Source: Fuchsiella alkaliacetigena (GTDB taxonomy: Bacteria; Bacillota; Halanaerobiia; Halobacteroidales; Acetohalobiaceae). Taken from it: a DNA stretch of 64,000 bases. Every line of letters begins with the position of its first letter. Position 1 is the first letter of the stretch. The position numbers and the translations under genes are program-made. Below are positions 7,984 to 16,090 of this stretch, piece by piece. The notes below the pieces were generated by a model, which searched no databases, was not told the DNA's origin, and saw only the letters and a list, made by a program, of their open reading frames with translations. The stretch spans positions 1-64,000 of the forward strand of contig NZ_JALKBZ010000005.1 of NCBI RefSeq assembly GCF_023227765.1. Direction: 5' to 3'.

Positions 7984-9114
7984 TTAGTAATCTTTTGGTC
8001 GCTCTCCTAGGGTAACAGGTTTATATTGACGATGGCCATCTCTTAAAATTCTTAAAACCACTTGTTCATCTACTTCTAGTTGCTGTACTAGCTCTACAAC
8101 CTCTTCAGGATCTTCAATGGATTGATCATTAACTTCTAATATTACATCTCCAGCTCTCAAACCAGCACTATCAGCTGGACTATCTGCTAATACATCAGCT
8201 ATTAAAGCTCCTTTATCGGCTTCAAGCTGGAAGTGTTTAGCAATATCCTTAGTTATTGGCTGCATATAAACTCCTAGCCAAGGTCTAATTACCTTACCGT
8301 GTTCTTTTAAATCACTTAAAACTCTTTCGGCTTCATTAATAGGAATAGCAAAACCAATTCCTTGGGCCTGAGCATTAATAGCAGTATTGATACCGATAAC
8401 TTCTCCTTCTATATTCAGTAAAGGTCCACCACTGTTACCAGGGTTTATAGCAGCATCAGTCTGAATCATATTTTTATAAACCCTAGGCCTTTCTCCTTGA
8501 GCAACTCTTAAGGGCCGTTCTAAAGCACTAATTACCCCTGCGGTTACTGTGTGATTTAAACCAAAGGGATTACCGATAGCAATTGCCCAATCACCAGGTC
8601 TAATTTCTTCGGAGTTACCCAACTCAACAGTTGGCAACTTTTCATCAATATCAATTTTTAAAATAGCTAAATCTAAACTAAAATCTGCTCCTACTACTTC
8701 AGCTTCTACTGCTTTATCTCGGTCAGTCAATTTAATAGTAACCTTTTCAGCACCTCTAACTACATGTTCGTTAGTCATTACATAACCATCTTCACTAATA
8801 ATAAAACCACTACCAAAGCCTTCATTATGTTCAGGATGCTCGGGAGTTTCTGGTGAAAAATCATCACCAAAGAATTCTTTAAAAAATGGGTCTTCAAATA
8901 AGGGATGTCTGCTTCTTAAATCTTCACTTTCAAATTCAGTATTAATTCTAACTACCGCCGAATCCACTTGCTCTGCTATATCAGCAAAGACATTTTGGGT
9001 AAATATATCTTGATTTTGAGCAAAAGCAGTTCCAAAATTTAATCCGAATACTAACAACCCACACAAAAAAACAGTCAGTAACAAATGAAAATGTTTTTTA
9101 ACTATTTTTTGCAT
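7984..9114 (-). CDS. HtrA/DegP-family serine protease
   Basis: Exported quality-control protease, 376 residues. An N-terminal signal peptide or anchor (VKKHFHLLLTVFLCGLLVFGLNF) is followed by a trypsin-like domain with His in TNEHVV, Asp in FSLDLAILK and Ser in GNSGGPL, then one PDZ domain (about 275-365, GLRAGDVILEVNDQ). A linker rich in charged and Pro/His residues (HPLFEDPFFKEFFG...PEHPEHNEG) precedes the protease core. It degrades or refolds misfolded envelope proteins; in a diderm this would be periplasmic. The GTG at 9123 overlaps the SD, so the ATG at 9114 (8 nt after GGAGG) is chosen. A perfect palindrome lies just upstream of the SD. Confidence 0.92.
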   Translation of the reverse strand: MQKIVKKHFHLLLTVFLCGLLVFGLNFGTAFAQNQDIFTQNVFADIAEQVDSAVVRINTEFESEDLRSRHPLFEDPFFKEFFGDDFSPETPEHPEHNEGFGSGFIISEDGYVMTNEHVVRGAEKVTIKLTDRDKAVEAEVVGADFSLDLAILKIDIDEKLPTVELGNSEEIRPGDWAIAIGNPFGLNHTVTAGVISALERPLRVAQGERPRVYKNMIQTDAAINPGNSGGPLLNIEGEVIGINTAINAQAQGIGFAIPINEAERVLSDLKEHGKVIRPWLGVYMQPITKDIAKHFQLEADKGALIADVLADSPADSAGLRAGDVILEVNDQSIEDPEEVVELVQQLEVDEQVVLRILRDGHRQYKPVTLGERPKDY

Positions 9115-9128
9115 AACTTTCACCTCCT

Positions 9129-9150
9129 AATCAATATAATTATATTGATT
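9129..9150 (-). promoter_or_regulatory. 22-bp perfect palindrome abutting the htrA ribosome site
   Basis: AATCAATATAA / TTATATTGATT, a perfect inverted repeat with no loop, ending about 1 bp from the AGGAGG of the protease gene. It could be a repressor site or an mRNA structure; it does not resemble CIRCE or CtsR boxes. Confidence 0.4.
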
Positions 9151-9227
9151 CTTTTTTACAATAATATGACTAAATAAAAAATGATCTTAAAATAAATAAA
9201 AAGCTATACTATAATACTATTTCTCGA

Positions 9228-9256
9228 TTGAAATTATATTTCCTTTGTTAAATAAT
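9228..9256 (+). promoter_or_regulatory. possible plus-strand promoter
   Basis: TTGAAA, 17 bp, AATAAT (five of six in each box). A terminator-like hairpin begins about 9 bp beyond the -10. Confidence 0.4.
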
Positions 9257-9261
9257 GTGAA

Positions 9262-9305
9262 CTTCTCCACCTAAATCAAAAATAAGATTCAGGTGGAGTT
9301 TTCTT
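9262..9305 (+). ncRNA. possible short plus-strand RNA or isolated terminator
   Basis: CTCCACCT (9265-9272) pairs with AGGTGGAG (9291-9298), with an inner AATC/GATT pair, and is followed by TTTTCTTG. Together with the promoter-like boxes just upstream it could give an RNA of about 45 nt. No ORF is present and both flanking genes are on the other strand. The hairpin alone is certain; the transcript is inferred. Confidence 0.3.
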
Positions 9306-9363
9306 GAGACATTTTAGATAAAATACAATCTATCAACTAAATTTATATAATTTTTGCAATTAA

Positions 9364-9397
9364 AAAGACCTAAATGGATTAATCCATTTAGGTCTTT
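9364..9397 (-). terminator. terminator after cold-shock gene
   Basis: Perfect 17-bp arms (AAAGACCTAAATGGATT / AATCCATTTAGGTCTTT) immediately after the stop at 9407. Confidence 0.9.
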
Positions 9398-9406
9398 AGG
9401 AAATAC

Positions 9407-9736
9407 TTACAGCTTAACTATATTTTCAGCCTGTAAGCCTTTTTCGCTTTCTACAATTTCAAAACTTACTTTTTGTCCTTCTTCTAGGTTTTTAAATCCT
9501 TCTTCTTCAATAGCAGAATAATGAACAAAGATATCTTCTCCATTTTCCTGCTCTATGAAGCCATAACCTTTTTTAGTATCAAACCACTTAACAACACCTA
9601 CATTGTCAGCTTCTAAATCTTCGGTTATATCTTCAGCAGCCGATTCTTCTTCAACTTCTTGAGCTGCTTCAGTTTCTTCTGTAGAAACCGAAAGATCATC
9701 TGCGTCATCTCCTAAAATTTCGTCTATAGACACCAT
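9407..9736 (-). CDS. cold-shock domain protein with acidic N-terminal extension
   Basis: Single-stranded nucleic-acid-binding protein of the CspA/CspB family. Residues about 45-109 are a complete cold-shock domain ([31 protein letters not shown]) with RNP1 (KGYGFIE) and RNP2 (DIFVHYS). The first 45 residues form an unusually acidic tail ([27 protein letters not shown]); normal CspA proteins are about 66-70 residues. The tail may mimic nucleic acid or mark adaptation to high salt. The ATG at 9736 is 7 nt after AGGAGG; the ATG two codons earlier is too close. It has its own promoter and terminator. Confidence 0.9.
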   Translation of the reverse strand: MVSIDEILGDDADDLSVSTEETEAAQEVEEESAAEDITEDLEADNVGVVKWFDTKKGYGFIEQENGEDIFVHYSAIEEEGFKNLEEGQKVSFEIVESEKGLQAENIVKL

Positions 9737-9786
9737 TTTCATACCTCCTTAACACCATTTCTCTATTATTCTGTTTATCGCTAAAA

Positions 9787-9815
9787 ATAATATCATAGTT
9801 TTAAGCTTCTGTCAA
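9787..9815 (-). promoter_or_regulatory. sigma-A promoter of cold-shock gene
   Basis: TTGACA, 17 bp, TATTAT on the minus strand, about 50 bp before the start codon; overlaps the end of the upstream ATPase intergenic spacer. Confidence 0.8.
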
Positions 9816-9825
9816 GAAAATTTTC

Positions 9826-11940
9826 TCAGTCTATCCTAATAATTCGCATTGAATTTAATACTGCTATCACTGCTACTCCTACATCAGCAAAAACTGCTCC
9901 CCATAAAGTAGCTATTCCTAAAACTCCTAAAATTAATACTAAAGCTTTAATTCCTAAAGACAAAATAATATTTTGAAATACTATTTTGCGAGTGAACTTA
10001 GCAACTCTCAAGGCCGTAATCAGCTTAGCTGGTTGATCAGTCATTAAAACTATATCAGCAGCTTCAATAGCAGCTGCAGAGCCTAAATCTCCCATTGCCA
10101 CTCCGACATCTACTCGGGCTAATACTGGCGCATCATTAATCCCATCACCTACAAAAAGTGTCTTAGCTGAGCTATTAGCTATTATTTCTTCTACTTTTTT
10201 TACCTTTTCTCCTGGTAGTAGTTCAGCTTGGTAATTATAAATTCCTAACTCAGTAGCTACTTGGTGGGCTACTTGCTTTCTATCTCCTGTCAGCATCACT
10301 ATATCCTTAACTCCGTATTTTTTGAGTTGATTAACTGTTAGCTTGCTATCTTCCTTTAGCTTATCGTTAATTATTATATAACCTGAGTGCTTTTCTTCAA
10401 CAGCAATATTGAGTACCGTATTACTCCCCAAATACTTTTCAAACTCCACTCCAGCTTGACTTAATAATTCATCATTTCCTACTAAGACTTTTTGTTCATC
10501 AATCTGAGCTTTAATCCCTTGCCCGGGAACTTCATTGTAATTTTTAATTCTATTTTTATCTAAGGGCCCTGAGTAACTCTCTAAAATTGAAGTAGCAATC
10601 GGATGATTAGAATTTAATTCAGCGTGAGCAGCAAGCTCCAACAGCTCCTTTGAACTACGATGATCTTTAGTAATAACTTCAATAACCTCAAAGCTACCTA
10701 CGGTCAAAGTACCTGTTTTATCAAATATAACCTGCTTCACCTCATTTAAAGCCGTTAAATAATTGCCGCCCTTAACTAAAATACCCTGCCGTGAAGCACC
10801 ACCAATCCCTCCAAAAAAAGCTAAAGGAATTGAAATTACTAAGGCACAAGGACAAGAAATAACCAAAAAAACTAAGGCTTTATAAATCCAATCCTGCCAA
10901 AAAGCATTTAAGAATAAAGGCGGAACAGTAGCAACAAGCAAAGCAATACCTACTACTATCGGTGTATAATAACGAGCAAACTTAGTAATAAACTTTTCCA
11001 CCGGCGCCTTGTTAGCACTAGCCTGCTCCACTAGCTCAAGTATTTTATTAGCTGTAGAATCTTTAAACTCCTTTTCCACCCTAACTCTCAAAAATCCATT
11101 TTGATTTATAGAGCCACTTAAAACCTCATCACCTGCTTCAACTCTCCTAGACACCGATTCGCCAGTTAAAGCAGAACTATCAATAGCTGCTTCCCCACTT
11201 AATACCTTTCCGTCCAGTGGTATCTTCTCTCCAGCCTTAACAACTATTACTGCTCCTACTTCCACTTGCTTCGGGTCAACCTGCTTTAAGCTAGTTCCTA
11301 CCTCTAAATTAGCATAATCAGACCTTAAATCCATTAACTGAGCAATAGAACGTCGAGAACTATCTACAGCAGCATTCTGTAGTCCTTCGCCTACCTTATA
11401 AAATAACATTACTGCTACACCTTCTGGAAACTCCCCTATTAAAAAAGCTCCAGTAGTAGCAATGGTCATTAAGAAGTTCTCATCAAATATCTGTCCCTTA
11501 GTAATATTATTTAAAGCCTTTAAAACAATTTCGCCGCCAATCAATATATAAGCTAATAAAAATAAGCCTAGTTCAAAAGCAAAAGGCAAACTTAATATTA
11601 AGTTAATCCCAAACAATAAAGCACCACTAATTAGCTTAAGCTGTTTAATTTTTGAGCTAGTGTCTACTTGTAACTCACTTTGCTTACTTGTTTCATCAAC
11701 TGCTATAACTTCTACTCCTGGCTCTAGACTATTAATAATTTTTTCAAGCTGTTTTCTAAGCCCTTTATCTACTTCAACAATATCTATAGTTAGCTTTTTA
11801 GTGGCAAAATTTAAATTAGCATTTCTTACTTCAGTTAAATTATTAATCCGATTTTCAATTTTTTGAGCACAACTAGCACAGTCTAAATCCTTCAAAATAA
11901 AACTTTTTCTAAGAATATCTAAACTATCAGCTTTCTCCAT
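9826..11940 (-). CDS. cadA: heavy-metal P1B-type ATPase (Cd2+/Zn2+/Pb2+ exporter)
   Basis: Membrane pump of 704 residues. One N-terminal heavy-metal-associated domain with DCASC (Cys21, Cys24) is followed by the transmembrane metal site SCPCALVISIP, the phosphorylation motif DKTGTLT, the HP motif (SNHPIA) and the hinge GDGINDAPVL. CPC with this context fits the Zn/Cd/Pb subgroup (CadA/ZntA) rather than Cu pumps. The ATG at 11940 (7 nt after AGGAGG) is preferred over the TTG two codons upstream. It is controlled by a consensus promoter with a CadC/SmtB-like palindrome at the start site. No ArsR-family gene is adjacent, so the repressor is unlinked. Confidence 0.93.
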   Translation of the reverse strand: MEKADSLDILRKSFILKDLDCASCAQKIENRINNLTEVRNANLNFATKKLTIDIVEVDKGLRKQLEKIINSLEPGVEVIAVDETSKQSELQVDTSSKIKQLKLISGALLFGINLILSLPFAFELGLFLLAYILIGGEIVLKALNNITKGQIFDENFLMTIATTGAFLIGEFPEGVAVMLFYKVGEGLQNAAVDSSRRSIAQLMDLRSDYANLEVGTSLKQVDPKQVEVGAVIVVKAGEKIPLDGKVLSGEAAIDSSALTGESVSRRVEAGDEVLSGSINQNGFLRVRVEKEFKDSTANKILELVEQASANKAPVEKFITKFARYYTPIVVGIALLVATVPPLFLNAFWQDWIYKALVFLVISCPCALVISIPLAFFGGIGGASRQGILVKGGNYLTALNEVKQVIFDKTGTLTVGSFEVIEVITKDHRSSKELLELAAHAELNSNHPIATSILESYSGPLDKNRIKNYNEVPGQGIKAQIDEQKVLVGNDELLSQAGVEFEKYLGSNTVLNIAVEEKHSGYIIINDKLKEDSKLTVNQLKKYGVKDIVMLTGDRKQVAHQVATELGIYNYQAELLPGEKVKKVEEIIANSSAKTLFVGDGINDAPVLARVDVGVAMGDLGSAAAIEAADIVLMTDQPAKLITALRVAKFTRKIVFQNIILSLGIKALVLILGVLGIATLWGAVFADVGVAVIAVLNSMRIIRID

Positions 11941-12017
11941 CTCCAATCCTCCTATAAGTCTTCTATTAAGATTTGTTATTAAGACAATTTTAATTCTTCA
12001 AGATAATACCTGCTAAC

Positions 12018-12037
12018 ATATGAATGTTTGTTCATAT
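12018..12037 (-). promoter_or_regulatory. ArsR/SmtB-type operator of cadA
   Basis: ATATGAATGTTTGTTCATAT: inverted arms ATATGAA/TTCATAT around six bases. This closely resembles known SmtB/CadC/CzrA operators and begins 6 bp after the -10 box. Confidence 0.75.
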
Positions 12038-12042
12038 ATAAA

Positions 12043-12071
12043 ATTATACAGCAACAAAGTATCTCTGTCAA
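12043..12071 (-). promoter_or_regulatory. consensus sigma-A promoter of cadA
   Basis: TTGACA, 17 bp, TATAAT on the minus strand. All box positions match consensus, as expected for a promoter held off by a repressor. Confidence 0.88.
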
Positions 12072-12165
12072 TTTTTTTGGTAAATATTTGGACTTCAATA
12101 ACAGAATAAATTAACGATTATTTGGCAAAATTAAAACTAAAGCTTATGAATAGAGGAGGATTACT

Positions 12166-13863
12166 TTGGAAAACAAAGCAGAAGTGGCATATTTTTGCAT
12201 GGAATATGGACTTAATGAAGAACTACCAATTTATTCTGGTGGTTTAGGAGTTTTAGCAGGAGATCATCTTAAGGCAGCTGCTGATTTAAATAAACCGTTA
12301 ATTGGTATCGGCATCTTATGGAGACAAAACTACACTCAACAGTACATCGGTGATGATGGTAGGCCCTATGATACCTACCCCAATTTCGATTATGACTTTT
12401 TAAAAGATACAGGAATAAAAGTTAAAGTGCAGATTAAAGGTGAAGAGGTAGAAGCTAAGGTTAGATTAGTAGATCAATATGAAAATGCTCCTCTTTATCT
12501 ATTGGATACTAACTTTCCAGGTAGTGAATACGGTTGGATAACTAATCAACTCTACGGAGGTAATGAAGAAGATAGAGTTGCTCAAGAAATTTTACTAGGC
12601 GTTGGTGGTATTAAGCTGCTTAGAAAATTAGGAATTGAGGTGGATAAATATCACTTTAACGAAGGACACGCAGTATTTGCTGGACTGGAATTAATTAGAG
12701 AAAAAATGGAAGCTGAAAACTTATCCTTTTCAGAAGCTAGGAAAGCGATTCGCCCCCAGATAGTCTTTACTACTCACACTCCAGTTAGAGCAGGTAATGA
12801 AGTTTATGACCATCAGTTCTTAGAGTATATGCAGGCCTATAACGGGTTTGATTATCAACAGATGTGTGAGATAGGTGGAGATCCTTTCAACATGACTGTA
12901 GCCGGACTGCGCCTCTCCAGCATAGCCAATGGAGTTTCAGAGTTACACGGCGAAACTACTAAAGAAATGTGGGATGAAGTAACAGATTCAGCTCCTATAG
13001 TCGCTATTACCAATGGAGTTCATAGCCGTACTTGGCAGCATGAATCCATAAGAAGAGCTTACGAAGAAGAAGCAGACCTGTGGGAGCCTCACTTTAGACT
13101 AAAAGAAGACTTAGTTAACTTTGTTCGGGAAAGAAATGGAGCTAACTTAGATCCTGAATCCTTAATTGTTGGTTTTGCTCGTCGTAAAGCACCATATAAG
13201 CGTAGCGAACTAATATTTAGAAATGCTGATGCTATCGATCCTTTATTACAGGAAGGTAAGTTGCAGCTTATCTTCTCCGGTAAGGCCCATCCAAAGGATG
13301 AAACCGGGAAGGATATAGTAGAAAACTTAGTAGAAATGGATAGAAAGTATGAAAATAGCGTGGTGTTTTTAGAAAACTACGATATGGAAATTGCTCGTAA
13401 ATTAGTACAAGGAGCCGATGTCTGGCTCAATAATCCCCGCCGTCCTTTAGAGGCCAGCGGTACTTCCGGAATGAAGGCAGCTATGAACGGAGTATTGAAT
13501 CTAAGTGTGGTTGATGGTTGGTTAGCTGAAGGCCCGGAGCACGAAGTAAGCGGTTGGTTAATCGATGAAGTATTAGAAGAAGACTATAACCACCTCAGCG
13601 AAGATCAAAGAGACTTAAAAGCATTATATAAAGTAATTTATGATGAAGTAATACCCACCTATTATGAAAACCATGAAAAGTGGAAAGAAATGATGCGAGC
13701 TAGTATAGATATGTCCCATTGGCAGTTCTCTGCCCAAAGAATGGTTGAAGAATACTATGAAAGAATGTATAGCTTTGAACAAAGTAGCAGAGATCAAGAA
13801 GGAATATCTATAGATAAGCTGAACCCAATTGAGGTTGTTTCTCCTCCTCAACAGAGAGTCTAA
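12166..13863 (+). CDS. glgP: alpha-glucan phosphorylase (short GT35 type)
   Basis: Releases glucose-1-phosphate from glycogen or maltodextrin with phosphate and pyridoxal phosphate. At 565 residues it belongs to the short phosphorylase branch rather than the about 800-residue GlgP/MalP type. Visible are EYGLNEELPIYSGGLGVLAGDHLKAA at the N-terminus, HFNEGHAVFA, and the PLP-lysine segment GTSGMKAAMNG at about residue 435. The start is TTG (12166), 7 nt after GAGGAGGA. It is separate from the glgA-GH57-glgC operon at 34-39 kb but probably acts on the same polymer. It is divergent from cadA and monocistronic. Confidence 0.92.
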   Translation: MENKAEVAYFCMEYGLNEELPIYSGGLGVLAGDHLKAAADLNKPLIGIGILWRQNYTQQYIGDDGRPYDTYPNFDYDFLKDTGIKVKVQIKGEEVEAKVRLVDQYENAPLYLLDTNFPGSEYGWITNQLYGGNEEDRVAQEILLGVGGIKLLRKLGIEVDKYHFNEGHAVFAGLELIREKMEAENLSFSEARKAIRPQIVFTTHTPVRAGNEVYDHQFLEYMQAYNGFDYQQMCEIGGDPFNMTVAGLRLSSIANGVSELHGETTKEMWDEVTDSAPIVAITNGVHSRTWQHESIRRAYEEEADLWEPHFRLKEDLVNFVRERNGANLDPESLIVGFARRKAPYKRSELIFRNADAIDPLLQEGKLQLIFSGKAHPKDETGKDIVENLVEMDRKYENSVVFLENYDMEIARKLVQGADVWLNNPRRPLEASGTSGMKAAMNGVLNLSVVDGWLAEGPEHEVSGWLIDEVLEEDYNHLSEDQRDLKALYKVIYDEVIPTYYENHEKWKEMMRASIDMSHWQFSAQRMVEEYYERMYSFEQSSRDQEGISIDKLNPIEVVSPPQQRV

Positions 13864-13880
13864 TTAAAAGTAATAACTTT

Positions 13881-13913
13881 ACCGCAAAGATTGAATAATC
13901 TTTGCGGTTTTTT
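13881..13913 (+). terminator. terminator after glgP
   Basis: ACCGCAAAGATT / AATCTTTGCGGT 12-bp stem, 4-nt loop and a T6 tail. Confidence 0.95.
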
Positions 13914-13917
13914 AAGT

Positions 13918-14094
13918 TTACTTAATCATTGGACAGCCCTGCTCTTTATTAAACTCTATCTCTTGCAAGCAGTTATCACAGATTCCTGTAGTTTTATTAT
14001 TCTTAGCTTTACAATCAGCATTACAAAGCTTACCTTCTAGATCAGTTAGCTTCTCTTTACAGTTACAGCATTCAAAGTCTAACGGAATTCTCAT
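13918..14094 (-). CDS. small cysteine-rich zinc-ribbon-like protein (58 aa)
   Basis: A 58-residue protein starting MRIPLDFECC. Eight cysteines (positions 9, 10, 12, 24, 28, 39, 42, 54) are arranged as CCxC...CxxxC...CxxC...C, suggesting one or two zinc or Fe-S knuckles. The ATG at 14094 follows AAAGGAG at good spacing. It sits just upstream, in reading direction, of the glgP terminator and downstream of nothing in its own unit except threonine synthase. Family not recognised. Confidence 0.65.
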   Translation of the reverse strand: MRIPLDFECCNCKEKLTDLEGKLCNADCKAKNNKTTGICDNCLQEIEFNKEQGCPMIK

Positions 14095-14114
14095 TAAAAT
14101 GCTCCTTTCTGAGA

Positions 14115-15617
14115 CTACTCCAAAGCTAAGAGTTCTTTAATGCTTTCTTTAATTTCTGTTACTTGACAGTTGAGCTTATGCTTTATCTGCTCTGCTGATA
14201 ACTCTTTCAAACTAGGATGTACTTCAAAATCCGTTTCCTTATTTAGCTTCTCCAAAATTTCAAACTCATCACTCTTTTGAGTTGAGCCTTGTTCACTAAT
14301 AGCCTCAAAAACAGTAGAACAAAACTTATAAGGATTAGCTGTGGCAGCTATTATAGTTTTGCTTTGTTCGTTATTATCAGCAGTATACTTTTGGTAAGCC
14401 TCCACTCCTACGGCAGTATGAGTATCAATTAAGTAGTCATGCTGCTGATAAGTATCTTTAATTCTCTGTTTAGTTTCAGCTTCGCTAACAGCTAAACCAA
14501 CAAAGATCTCTGAAATTTTAGCTTGAGTCTGCTCATCAATGCTAAAGCTCTGCTTTTGATTTAATTCTTCATACCAAGAATTAATCTTTTCAGCATCTTG
14601 ACCAGTCACTTCAAAAAGAAATCTTTCTAAATTAGAAGAGATTAAAATATCCATTGAAGGACTAATAGTCTTTTTAAACTCCCTCTTAATATCGTAAGTA
14701 CCAGTAGCAAAGAAATCGGCTAAAACACGGTTATCATTTGAAGCACAGATAAACTTATTAACCGGTAATCCCATTCGATAAGCATAATAAGCAGCTAAAA
14801 TATTTCCAAAATTACCAGTAGGAACTACGATATTTATCTCCTCTTCAGCCTCAATTTCCCCTTTAGCTAATAAGCGAGCGTAGGCATTAAAATAATAAAT
14901 AATTTGGGGAACTAATCTACCCCAATTAATAGAGTTAGCCGAAGAAAACTGATATCCTTGTTCTTTAATTACCTGTTTAAATTCTTCGTCTCCAAAAATC
15001 TCCTTCACACTATTTTGGCAGTCATCGAAGTTGCCCTCTACAGCTACCACATAAGTGTTATCTCCCTTAGTAGTCTCCATTTGATGCTTTTGAATCTTAC
15101 TAACTCCGTCTTGAGGATAAAAAACAATAATTTCAATTCCCGGTACATCTTTAAAACCCTCTAGAGCTGCCTTGCCAGTATCGCCCGAAGTAGCAACTAA
15201 GATTAAAATTTTTCTCTTTAGATCTATTTTATTGATTGCTTGAACTAATAAGTGGGGCATTAACTGTAAAGCTAAATCCTTAAAAGCAGCTGTGGGCCCG
15301 TGCCACAGTTCTAAAACATAAGTTTTTTCACTAAGCTTATAAATAGGAGTTATCTCTGGACTAGCAAAGTTTTGACTATTATAAGCAGCGCTAATAGCCT
15401 CTCTAAGCTCCTCTTCTGTATAATCTGTTAAAAATTTACTCAAAACTTGCTTAGCAGTTTCCTGATAATTATATTCCTTCATTTTTTCGATTTCTGCCGG
15501 AGCTAGCTGAGGAATTTCAGCAGGTACGAACAGACCACCTGGGGGAACCATTCCTAGTCTAATTGCTTCAGCAGCAGTAACATTTTTATAATTTCCTCTA
15601 GTACTGATATATTTCAT
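14115..15617 (-). CDS. thrC: threonine synthase
   Basis: Converts O-phosphohomoserine to threonine with pyridoxal phosphate; last step of the pathway whose earlier genes (lysC, hom, thrB) are at 46.6-50 kb. About 500 residues, of the longer enteric/fungal type. The N-terminus (YISTRGNYKNVTAAEAIRLG...PPGGLFVP) and the PLP lysine in AAFKDLALQ are diagnostic, and GDTGKAALE matches the phosphate-binding loop. The ATG at 15617 is 9 nt after AAAGGA; the TTG at 15626 overlaps that site. Its separation from thrB suggests independent regulation. Confidence 0.93.
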   Translation of the reverse strand: MKYISTRGNYKNVTAAEAIRLGMVPPGGLFVPAEIPQLAPAEIEKMKEYNYQETAKQVLSKFLTDYTEEELREAISAAYNSQNFASPEITPIYKLSEKTYVLELWHGPTAAFKDLALQLMPHLLVQAINKIDLKRKILILVATSGDTGKAALEGFKDVPGIEIIVFYPQDGVSKIQKHQMETTKGDNTYVVAVEGNFDDCQNSVKEIFGDEEFKQVIKEQGYQFSSANSINWGRLVPQIIYYFNAYARLLAKGEIEAEEEINIVVPTGNFGNILAAYYAYRMGLPVNKFICASNDNRVLADFFATGTYDIKREFKKTISPSMDILISSNLERFLFEVTGQDAEKINSWYEELNQKQSFSIDEQTQAKISEIFVGLAVSEAETKQRIKDTYQQHDYLIDTHTAVGVEAYQKYTADNNEQSKTIIAATANPYKFCSTVFEAISEQGSTQKSDEFEILEKLNKETDFEVHPSLKELSAEQIKHKLNCQVTEIKESIKELLALE

Positions 15618-15660
15618 TTTCTTCAATCCTTTCTGCTTAATATTTTAGTAGAGATGAAGA

Positions 15661-15684
15661 AAGTTCACTAAATTTAGTGAACTT
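15661..15684 (-). terminator. palindrome, probable terminator after comFB-like gene
   Basis: AAGTTCACTAAA / TTTAGTGAACTT perfect 24-bp inverted repeat between thrC and the ComFB gene. The U-tract is modest on both strands. Confidence 0.65.
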
Positions 15685-15707
15685 TTATTAAAAAATTATT
15701 CTCTATT

Positions 15708-15980
15708 TTAACGATCATGGTGTGGGGTTTCCTTTACCTTTTTAGCCCCCTCTAATAACACCCTCAATATATCCATCTCAGTTTGTTTGCTAGAAATATC
15801 TACACTATCGAGTAAAACTTTTCCCTCTTTACTTCCAGCATAGCGTGGTTTTAAATTACTTAAAGCATAAGCAATCATATCTTTGCGACACTGTTCGCAT
15901 TCACAAAAATCATCTCGTTCTTCCAACAACTCATCCAATTTATCCCTAACTGCACTTTCTAATAAATTTCCTTCAGGCAT
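15708..15980 (-). CDS. ComFB family protein
   Basis: 90 residues matching late-competence protein ComFB: ESAVRDKLDELLEERDDFCECEQCRKDMIAYALSNLKPRYAGS, with the conserved CxCxxC zinc-type cysteines. In Bacillus comFB lies in the comF operon with no essential role; homologues in cyanobacteria bind cyclic di-AMP. Here it follows a chemotaxis-like operon (the receptor gene ends at 16091), so a signalling role is conceivable but inferred. The ATG at 15980 follows AAGGAGGAGTATAA. Confidence 0.85.
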   Translation of the reverse strand: MPEGNLLESAVRDKLDELLEERDDFCECEQCRKDMIAYALSNLKPRYAGSKEGKVLLDSVDISSKQTEMDILRVLLEGAKKVKETPHHDR

Positions 15981-16090
15981 TTATACTCCTCCTTCTTAAA
16001 AATCAAGGACTGCTAATTATTATTTCTATAATACCTTCTTAATTCCTTTAAATTCATTCTATAAATTTAAGAAGTAAATACTTAAAAGAA

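Noticed and set aside
13624-13851. Minus-strand frame opposite the glgP 3' end
   Set aside because: No SD and fully contained in a well-supported phosphorylase gene.
12166-13863. Truncated GlgP
   Set aside because: 565 residues is normal for the short phosphorylase branch, and N- and C-terminal motifs including the PLP lysine are present.
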